Shown one piece after another: positions 1 to 4,551 of a stretch of DNA of 8,948 nt. The translations under genes were made by a program, and so were the position numbers. The stretch comes from JBCBJZ01 sp038522635 (lineage in GTDB: Bacteria > Pseudomonadota > Alphaproteobacteria > Rhizobiales > Hyphomicrobiaceae), in the NCBI GenBank assembly GCA_038522635.1, contig JBCBJZ010000148.1, forward strand, positions 1 to 8,948, in the 5' to 3' direction. Each line of letters begins with the position of its first letter. Within the stretch, counting starts at the first letter, position 1. Below the pieces are notes generated by a model. That model saw nothing but the letters and a program-made list of their open reading frames with translations. It had not been told where the DNA came from and ran no database searches.

Positions 1-21
1 TCAGACGTGTGCTTCCGATCT
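1..21. other. Residual Illumina TruSeq adapter (sequencing artefact)
   Basis: Bases 1-12 (TCAGACGTGTGC) and 13-21 (TTCCGATCT) match the 3' part of the Illumina TruSeq index/read-2 adapter, except that the two bases normally lying between these blocks are missing. The match sits exactly at the window edge, as expected for untrimmed adapter at a contig end. Native DNA should be taken to start at about base 22. Any residues translated from 1-21 in the first reading frame are artificial. Confidence 0.9.
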
Positions 22-258
22 CTGTTCGTGGAACTCCTGAAGTCGACCTACACCACGGGCGTGTCACTCGTTGATCACGGCCTGTCGATGCTGGTGTTCA
101 TCGCCTGCCTGGTGGAGTTCCTGTTGATCGATCGCGCGGCGACGTCAGTGTTCTTCTTCATCATGGTGGCCGCGTTGATCGATGTGGTGGCCGGTTACAC
201 GATCGGTATTCGCACCGCCCGCCGCGACCTCAACATCGGCGGCGCTGGCGGCCTGTAG
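22..258 (+). CDS. Membrane protein, C-terminal fragment (5' end missing)
   Basis: An open frame runs from the adapter junction to a TAG stop at 256-258, giving about 78 native residues. It contains two hydrophobic stretches suitable as membrane helices, roughly MLVFIACLVEFLLI and VFFFIMVAALIDVVAGYTIG. A short polar tail with IRTARRDLNIGG follows, presumably cytoplasmic because of its arginines. The true start lies beyond the contig end. The ATG at 88 is an alternative start but has no visible ribosome binding site, and the frame stays open and coding-like upstream of it. A strong intrinsic terminator follows the stop at 334-364, so this is the last gene of its transcript. I do not recognise the family and assign no function. 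Confidence 0.6.
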   Translation: MFVELLKSTYTTGVSLVDHGLSMLVFIACLVEFLLIDRAATSVFFFIMVAALIDVVAGYTIGIRTARRDLNIGGAGGL

Positions 259-292
259 CGTCGATCTGGACTGCAACAGCGGCTTTTCACCT

Positions 293-316
293 GCGTCCCG
301 GTTTCGAGAGGGACGC
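293..316. other. Perfect 7-bp stem-loop
   Basis: GCGTCCC at 293-299 pairs perfectly with GGGACGC at 310-316 around a 10-base loop. It lies between the stop of the membrane gene and the intrinsic terminator, so it would be in the 3' untranslated region. It could stabilise the 3' end or be part of a short RNA released from the transcript. No T-run follows it, so it is not itself a terminator. Confidence 0.4.
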
Positions 317-333
317 GTGGTGGCTTCATGTGA

Positions 334-364
334 AAGGCGGTGCACCCGGTGCGCCGCCTTTTTT
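334..364 (+). terminator. Rho-independent terminator after the truncated membrane gene
   Basis: AAGGCGGTGCA at 334-344 pairs with TGCGCCGCCTT at 350-360 (one T-G wobble) around a 5-base loop. The stem is GC-rich and is followed directly by a run of six T (359-364). The layout fits termination of plus-strand transcription from the gene ending at 258. Confidence 0.85.
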
Positions 365-631
365 CGTGGCCACTGGGCTGTGTTGCGCAAGCGCCGAAAG
401 ACCTTTCAAACCTCATTAGGAATTTGAAGCTAACTTCAAGCGTAGTGCCGCGACCACGGGCGGTCGCGCACACCTGTCGGTCCGCATCGAGTGAAAGCGA
501 AACCGACGCCAGATTTTGTTTCACGCTCCGGCCCTCTTGCCGGCGCTGTCCCATGACCCTGCGGCCCCATCCGCGCACCTGACGGGGTGCGTTGCATCGG
601 GCGGCGCCGCGGCTTTCGCAGGACGAGGACG
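365..631. other. Intergenic region upstream of the EAL-domain gene
   Basis: With the two hairpins before it, this completes a 373-bp gap between stop 258 and the chosen start at 632. I see no convincing coding frame and no clear -35/-10 pair. The most structured element is the 16-base inverted repeat at 424-439. A weaker imperfect inverted repeat joins the AAGCGAAAC region near 497 to GTTTCACGCT near 520. The promoter of the EAL-domain gene should lie here. Confidence 0.5.
424..439. promoter_or_regulatory. Perfect inverted repeat, possible operator
   Basis: TTGAAG at 424-429 and CTTCAA at 434-439 form a perfect inverted repeat around the 4-base spacer CTAA. It is AT-rich compared with its surroundings and lies about 190 bases before the EAL-domain gene. 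This geometry suits a dimeric regulator or a short hairpin. The regulator is unknown and the assignment is inference from symmetry only. Confidence 0.25.
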
Positions 632-2581
632 TTGAGCGCTTCAAAGGACCAAGCGGTTACAAACCCGCAAGCCGGCGCCCTGACGCCAGTGCAAGACGCG
701 ATGTCGCCGCTTGATGCGGGGCGCGCGGCGACGTTGGGCAGCCGCTCCGGCGCGCTCGATTTGGCATCGTCCGCGACGGCAACACCGTTCGATGCGGTCA
801 CGATCCCCGATCTGCTGTCTGAAAAGGGCGCGCTCGCCGCTGATGAACGCATCACCAAGGCGCCGGTCCTCAAGGCGGCCCCCCTTGATCTCGTCGGCAT
901 CCTCTCCGCCGTCCAGGAAACGGCCTACCACTGGGACATCACCAGCGATCGCATCGAGTGGGAAACGAACGCCCGCGACGTGCTGGCCGTGCGCGGCATC
1001 AAGGCGATCGAGAGCGGTGCAGCCTTTCACTTTCTCATCGCGCCTGAGCACGTGCGCCGTCGCACCGATGTGCTGACAAAGGCGAAGTTTGCCGATGCGT
1101 CCGTCGGTCTGCCGTTTCGCGTGCAGTACCGCTTCTTGCCGGGCGGTCGGCGTAGCGACAGCTCGCTTTGGCTTGAGGATCATGGTCGCGTGTGGGTCGA
1201 CGCCGAAGGTGTGCCGCAGCGCGCGCGTGGCGTGATCCGGGTGATCAATGAGCGCTACTGGGAAGAGCAGCGCCTGCTCTATCGCTCCGACCATGACGAT
1301 CTGACCGGCCAGCTCAACCGCATTCGGCTGACCGAAGCCTTGGGCACAGTGCTCACGCAATGTGAAAACAGCGGTCAAAGCTCCGGCTTCCTGATGGCCG
1401 CCGTCAACAATCTGGCGCTGATCAACGAGACTTTCGGTTTCGATGTGGGCGACGAGGTGATCGCTGCGACGGCGCGCATCATCAAAAGCAAGCTGCGCGG
1501 TGGCGATACGATCGGGCGCTACTCGTCCAACAAGTTCGGGATCATCCTGAACGATTGCTCGGTCAGCGCCATGCGGATCGCTGCTGAGCGGTTTATGCAG
1601 GCGGTGCGCGAAAGCACGGTGCAAACGAGCGCATGCCAGGTGTCGGCAACGATCTCGATTGGCGGCGTGCTGCTGCCCGAGCAGGGCGAAACGGTGCAAC
1701 AGGCGGTCAGCCATGCGCTGCTGGCGCTCGATCAGGCAAAGCTCAAGCGTCAGGACTGCTTCATGACGTATGAGCCCAACGCCAATCAGGAATCGGAGCG
1801 CCGCCGGAACATCACCATCGCCGATGAGGTGACCTCGGCGCTCGATGAAAACCGCATGCTGCTGGCGTTGCAGCCGATCGTCTCTTGCGAGACGCGCGAA
1901 GCTGACAAATACGAGTGTCTGCTGCGCATGGAGCAACCTGACGGCAGCGTTGTCTCGGCCGGCATGTTCATCATGGTTGCCGAGCAACTCGGCATGTCGC
2001 GGCTGATCGACCGGCGCACGTTGGAACTTGCGGTGGACATTCTAAAGCGTCACGGCGACATGCGGCTGTCGCTGAACGTCTCAGGGCTGACAGCGAGCGA
2101 CCACGAGTGGCTGATCGCGCTGCATCGGCTGACTGGCGGTCGACGCGCGTTGACCGAGCGCCTGATCATCGAGATCACAGAGACGGCCGCGATCCACGAC
2201 CTCGATCAGACGATCAACTTCGTCGACACGCTGAAAGAATTGGGCTGCCAGGTCGCGATCGACGACTTCGGCGCGGGCTACACGAGCTTTAAGAACCTGA
2301 AGCACCTTAACGTCGACATGGTGAAAATTGACGGCTCGTTCGTGAAGAACCTGCTGGATGAGCCCTCTGACGTGGTGTTCATCAAGTCGATGGTCGATTT
2401 GGCGCGCACCTTCGGGCTTGAGACGGTGGCCGAATGGGTGGGCGATGAGAAGACGGCCGCCTTGCTGAAAGAGATCGGTATCACGCATATGCAAGGCTTC
2501 TTGTTCGGCCAGCCGTTCCTCGCCAAGGACATGACCGGCCCCTTGCGCGGCATTGTGCCGAGCGTGGAACAGGTGGCCTGA
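632..2581 (+). CDS. PAS-GGDEF-EAL protein, probable c-di-GMP phosphodiesterase with inactive GGDEF domain
   Basis: Likely hydrolyses cyclic di-GMP to pGpG in the cytoplasm, with PAS sensory input. Domain order (numbered from TTG 632, 649 aa): a low-complexity N-terminus of about 75 residues; a PAS domain, about 93-205; a GGDEF domain, about 215-385; an EAL domain, about 395-640. The GGDEF signature reads SSNKF (298-302), so diguanylate cyclase activity should be lost, but the inhibitory RxxD site is present (R289-D292). EAL motifs: E428-C-L for E-A-L, N482, E514-I-T-E517, D544-D545, K565-I-D567, A-E601, Q621-G-F. The glutamate expected three residues after E601 is G604. Most metal and catalytic ligands are present, so activity is likely but unproven. 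No membrane segments are seen. Start: TTG 632 has AGGA 8 bases upstream; GTG 587 lacks a binding site and would add an arginine-rich, noncoding-looking stretch; ATG 701 is also possible. Confidence 0.85.
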   Translation: MSASKDQAVTNPQAGALTPVQDAMSPLDAGRAATLGSRSGALDLASSATATPFDAVTIPDLLSEKGALAADERITKAPVLKAAPLDLVGILSAVQETAYHWDITSDRIEWETNARDVLAVRGIKAIESGAAFHFLIAPEHVRRRTDVLTKAKFADASVGLPFRVQYRFLPGGRRSDSSLWLEDHGRVWVDAEGVPQRARGVIRVINERYWEEQRLLYRSDHDDLTGQLNRIRLTEALGTVLTQCENSGQSSGFLMAAVNNLALINETFGFDVGDEVIAATARIIKSKLRGGDTIGRYSSNKFGIILNDCSVSAMRIAAERFMQAVRESTVQTSACQVSATISIGGVLLPEQGETVQQAVSHALLALDQAKLKRQDCFMTYEPNANQESERRRNITIADEVTSALDENRMLLALQPIVSCETREADKYECLLRMEQPDGSVVSAGMFIMVAEQLGMSRLIDRRTLELAVDILKRHGDMRLSLNVSGLTASDHEWLIALHRLTGGRRALTERLIIEITETAAIHDLDQTINFVDTLKELGCQVAIDDFGAGYTSFKNLKHLNVDMVKIDGSFVKNLLDEPSDVVFIKSMVDLARTFGLETVAEWVGDEKTAALLKEIGITHMQGFLFGQPFLAKDMTGPLRGIVPSVEQVA

Positions 2582-2630
2582 GCCACCGACCTTTGCAGCG
2601 CGCACGGCTTACGATGAGAGCGGCACGGCA

Positions 2631-2673
2631 GCCTTAGGGTCGGTTCGCTTCAGTTTGAAGCGGAACCGACATC
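2631..2673 (+). repeat. 43-bp palindromic element, copy 1 (inverted partner of 3457-3499)
   Basis: This 43-base element recurs inverted at 3457-3499 with a single difference (T2654). It is itself a hairpin: GTCGGTTC (2639-2646) pairs with GAACCGAC (2663-2670), and GCTTCA (2647-2652) with TGAAGC (2656-2661), around loop GTT with one bulged G. In this copy the stem extends outward through CTTAG (2633-2637) and CTAAG (2673-2677), about 19 bp in total. On the plus strand the hairpin is followed by a T-rich stretch (CTTCTGTTTT, 2678-2687), so it may also end transcription of the EAL-domain gene. It resembles a REP-type dispersed palindrome; no transposase lies nearby. Confidence 0.85.
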
Positions 2674-2700
2674 TAAGCTTCTGTTTTACCGTTCATCTTT

Positions 2701-2726
2701 CGCCTCAGGCGCTTCCGCCTGACGCG
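2701..2726. other. Stem-loop after the phosphatidyltransferase gene
   Basis: TCAGGCG (2705-2711) pairs with CGCCTGA (2716-2722) around CTTC. After one C-C mismatch, CGC (2701-2703) and GCG (2724-2726) extend the stem. It lies just past the stop codon of the minus-strand phosphatidyltransferase gene and could protect or end that transcript. No T-run follows on the minus strand, so it is not a standard intrinsic terminator. Confidence 0.35.
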
Positions 2727-2734
2727 GATGAACT

Positions 2735-3340
2735 CTAGCGAAGGGCTTGGTAGGCCATCGCGATCCGTGCAGCCGCCGACGCGAAGCAGACGAGCGCATA
2801 GCCATATGCGATCCACACGAACGCGTCCGGGAACAGGCAGAACAAGACGATCACCGCGATCGTCTCAGTGCCCTCGGCGAGCCCTGCCAGGTAGTAGAGC
2901 GACTTGACACCCTGCGCGCGTGTTTCGAGGCCGCGCTTTTCAGCCATGATGGCGTAGGCGAGGAACGTGCTGCCGTTCGCGAAGTAGCTCAACAGCAGGA
3001 CGGCCGCGGCGAGGGCGTTCGCCTCCGGTGCGGCGATCGCGAAAGCGAGCGGAACGGCGCCGTAAAAGATAAAATCGAGGACGATATCAAGGAAGCCGCC
3101 GAAGTCGCTGGGCTGACTTGCGCGCGCCACAGCGCCATCAAGCCCATCGGCCAACCGGCTCAACCCGATGACGGCGAGCGCCAGAAGCGGTGCATCGGCC
3201 ACGATCAGCGCGCAACCGGCCATGCCCAGGACGAACCCCGTTATGGTGACGGTGTCCGCGCTGACGCCAAGCGCGGCCAAGCGGCGACCGGCGGTGTTGA
3301 GCGGCGCATCGATGATGCGGCGAATGCTGGCGTCAAACAT
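2735..3340 (-). CDS. CDP-alcohol phosphatidyltransferase family membrane protein
   Basis: Integral membrane enzyme of the family that transfers a phosphatidyl group from a CDP-linked donor to an alcohol, in phospholipid synthesis. The diagnostic motif D-x2-D-G-x2-A-R-x7-G-x3-D-x3-D is complete: D65, D68-G69, A72-R73, G81, D85, D89, so the metal and CDP ligands are intact. About six hydrophobic segments flank and follow it (for example near 31-50, 51-63, 88-104, 109-131, 158-171, 173-197). The length of 201 aa is usual for the family. The acceptor alcohol cannot be read from sequence, so no PgsA, PssA or Pcs assignment is made. Start ATG 3340 is chosen because the protein aligns with the family from here and upstream sequence is noncoding-like; no good binding site is visible. 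The gene stands alone on the minus strand, enclosed by the 43-bp inverted elements, downstream of the Tat/GAF-like gene in the same direction. Confidence 0.85.
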   Translation of the reverse strand: MFDASIRRIIDAPLNTAGRRLAALGVSADTVTITGFVLGMAGCALIVADAPLLALAVIGLSRLADGLDGAVARASQPSDFGGFLDIVLDFIFYGAVPLAFAIAAPEANALAAAVLLLSYFANGSTFLAYAIMAEKRGLETRAQGVKSLYYLAGLAEGTETIAVIVLFCLFPDAFVWIAYGYALVCFASAAARIAMAYQALR

Positions 3341-3394
3341 GGGGTTCGTGGTTGTGTTTAGCGTCAGCCGAGCCTGGCCTGGTAGGCGGATAGG

Positions 3395-3411
3395 CGCGTC
3401 AGCGTGACGCG
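3395..3411. promoter_or_regulatory. Perfect 7-bp hairpin or operator-like palindrome
   Basis: CGCGTCA (3395-3401) and TGACGCG (3405-3411) form a perfect inverted repeat around GCG. It lies about 55 bases upstream of the phosphatidyltransferase start, in the expected leader or promoter zone. It could be a regulator site or a leader hairpin; its partner is unknown. Confidence 0.3.
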
Positions 3412-3456
3412 AGGCCCGCCGCGGGGGCGATAGCAGCCCACAGCCCCGGCTGCAAC

Positions 3457-3499
3457 GATGTCGGTTCCGCTTCAAGCTGAAGCGAACCGACCCTAAGGC
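3457..3499 (-). repeat. 43-bp palindromic element, copy 2 (inverted partner of 2631-2673)
   Basis: The reverse complement of this element matches 2631-2673 at 42 of 43 positions. Internally GTCGGTTC pairs with GAACCGAC and GCTTCA with TGAAGC around AGC, with one bulged C. Unlike copy 1 it lacks the outer CTTAG/CTAAG extension. It lies 117 bases upstream of the phosphatidyltransferase start, between that gene and the Tat/GAF-like gene. Together the two copies bracket a 783-bp segment containing one gene. Confidence 0.85.
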
Positions 3500-3543
3500 C
3501 GCGAGCTCAACAGCATGCGCCGCAATCGACCGCCTTAATGCGT

Positions 3544-4227
3544 TCAGCGTTTGCGCCGTCCCCCTGCCTGCCCACGCACCCGGGCCACCGCGGCAGCCAC
3601 GTAGCGTGCGGTCGCTTCAGCGATCGCGATCTGCGTCGCCGCGGTGATCGCTGCATCGCGCGCCGACCAGCGCCGCGGCGCATCGAAAACGCAGGGCTCG
3701 AGGATCCCGAACAAGCGTCCCTCAAACCAAATCGGTGCATGGATCAACGCGCGGTGTGCGAAGTAATCGCGCTCATGGGCACGGTTAAGAACGCCGGGTG
3801 CTGCCGTTTCGATGTCGTCGACGATCACGGCGCGCGGCGTCCGCTGCGCGGTGACAAACATCGGGTCCAGCGTGGCGTATCCGGGGCTTTCGACGCTCCA
3901 CCGTTCATAGATCAACGTGGGACGCTTAGGATCGCGCACCTGGGCGTGGGTGACCGCACCGAGCCTCGATTGAGGATCGCGCATGTAGATGAAGGTGCGA
4001 TCGCAGTTGTGGTCGAGCGTCAGGCGGCGCATCAGCGCGCTGAAGAACGCATCGGTCGGTTCAGCGCGCGCCAGCAGCTCTTTCAGCGCGCGCGGCACGA
4101 GGGACGCATCAAACGTCAGCTTCGGCGCACCGGCAAATGCGGTCCGTGCGGTGGGCAACGTCGCAAGCGTTCCGCTGCAGGCAGCAACGGCCAGCGCGTG
4201 CTTGATGACGTGACGTCGTGTGGGCAT
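3544..4227 (-). CDS. Exported GAF-like domain protein with Tat-type signal sequence
   Basis: A 227-aa protein of unknown function. The N-terminus has a twin-arginine motif (TRRHVIK, R4-R5), a hydrophobic core to about residue 24, and an A-F-A cleavage site after A32, so Tat export is likely. A lipobox-like VAAC ending at C17 leaves a Tat lipoprotein as an alternative. The mature part, about 45-210, reads as a GAF-like fold: a helix with FFSALMRRL, a strand around DRTFIYMRDP, PRAVIVDDI, then HRALIHAPIWFEGRLFGIL and a terminal amphipathic helix. Two cysteines, C75 and C179, could form a disulfide in the periplasm. The C-terminus is basic (GGRRKR). ATG 4227 is supported by GAGG 8 bases upstream. 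The gene is divergent from cydA. The domain call is by pattern and moderately sure; the ligand is unknown. Confidence 0.65.
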   Translation of the reverse strand: MPTRRHVIKHALAVAACSGTLATLPTARTAFAGAPKLTFDASLVPRALKELLARAEPTDAFFSALMRRLTLDHNCDRTFIYMRDPQSRLGAVTHAQVRDPKRPTLIYERWSVESPGYATLDPMFVTAQRTPRAVIVDDIETAAPGVLNRAHERDYFAHRALIHAPIWFEGRLFGILEPCVFDAPRRWSARDAAITAATQIAIAEATARYVAAAVARVRGQAGGRRKR

Positions 4228-4288
4228 GGTGGAAGCCTCACGGTGCTTGATCCGTCGTTCACCCCCTACCCTGAAGTTTGCCCATGAA

Positions 4289-4329
4289 AGCGGCAACTCA
4301 CGCGCGTTCACGCTTTCGCGTGTGCCGCT
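4289..4329. promoter_or_regulatory. Long bulged hairpin in the divergent promoter region
   Basis: AGCGGCA (4289-4295) pairs with TGCCGCT (4323-4329), and CACGCG (4299-4304) with CGCGTG (4317-4322), giving 13 bp interrupted only by a 3-base bulge (ACT). The loop is 12 bases. It lies 62 bases upstream of the Tat/GAF-like start, in its likely leader, and upstream of cydA on the other side. No T-run follows in either direction, so a regulatory or structural role is more likely than termination. Confidence 0.35.
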
Positions 4330-4417
4330 CCGGCTTTGGACGGGGATGGGCTGACATGGATCCAGCGGAGGTTGCAGCAGGAGCGGCTGAGCCAGAATGT
4401 GCTGGTTCAAGCCAAGC

Positions 4418-4449
4418 CCGCTTTTACTTGAAGTGAACCGACCCAAAGG
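4418..4449 (-). repeat. Diverged third copy of the palindromic element
   Basis: Aligned without gaps to the last part of copy 2 (from CCGCTT to AAGG), this stretch matches at most positions, including the block GAACCGACCC (4435-4444), but differs at six. Upstream, CTGGTTC (4402-4408) resembles the other arm, displaced. This suggests an old, decayed member of the same dispersed family, in the orientation of copy 2. It lies about 100 bases upstream of cydA. Confidence 0.5.
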
Positions 4450-4551
4450 TGCGTATCGCCGCAGGGACGATGTCGCGTCTGCGCGAGCCGTGCAGGGCGC
4501 TGTAATATCGCCGATAACGACATTGTGACGGCAATCGCATAGAGGCTCCCC

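Larger units (their letters stand above)
3341..3543. other. Intergenic region upstream of the phosphatidyltransferase gene
   Basis: This 203-bp stretch separates the Tat/GAF-like gene (stop at 3544) from the phosphatidyltransferase start at 3340, both on the minus strand. It contains palindromic element copy 2 (3457-3499) and a perfect hairpin at 3395-3411. No coding frame is convincing. The gap and hairpins suggest the two genes are not simply co-translated, although read-through transcription is possible. Confidence 0.4.
4228..4551. other. Divergent intergenic region between the Tat/GAF-like gene and cydA
   Basis: These 324 bases must hold promoters for both directions. Structured elements are the bulged hairpin at 4289-4329 and the decayed palindromic element at 4418-4449. 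A weak -10-like TAATAT lies at 4503-4508 before cydA, without a recognisable -35. No good FNR-type site (TTGAT-N4-ATCAA) is seen. No small gene is supported. Confidence 0.4.

Noticed and set aside
587..631. Extension of the EAL-domain protein to GTG 587
   Set aside because: No ribosome binding site precedes it and the added residues are an arginine-rich run unlike the rest of the protein; TTG 632 has AGGA at good spacing. It remains possible.
641..1987. Long open frame (448 codons) on the minus strand opposite the EAL-domain gene
   Set aside because: Its translation is rich in His, Arg, Gln and Ala without recognisable motifs, and it lies wholly antisense to a gene with clear domains. Such frames are common opposite GC-rich genes.
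2747..3361. Plus-strand open frame opposite the phosphatidyltransferase gene
   Set aside because: The minus-strand product has the complete CDP-alcohol phosphatidyltransferase motif and membrane helices; the plus-strand frame gives charged low-complexity sequence typical of a shadow frame.
2631..3499. Insertion sequence or integron cassette
   Set aside because: The enclosed gene is a lipid enzyme, not a transposase or integrase, and no target-site duplication is evident outside the repeats. The inverted elements are kept as repeats only.
4523..4534. TTG-N6-CAA as an FNR/Anr site before cydA
   Set aside because: The consensus needs eight bases between TTG and CAA (TTGAT-N4-ATCAA). Here there are six, and the inner bases do not fit.
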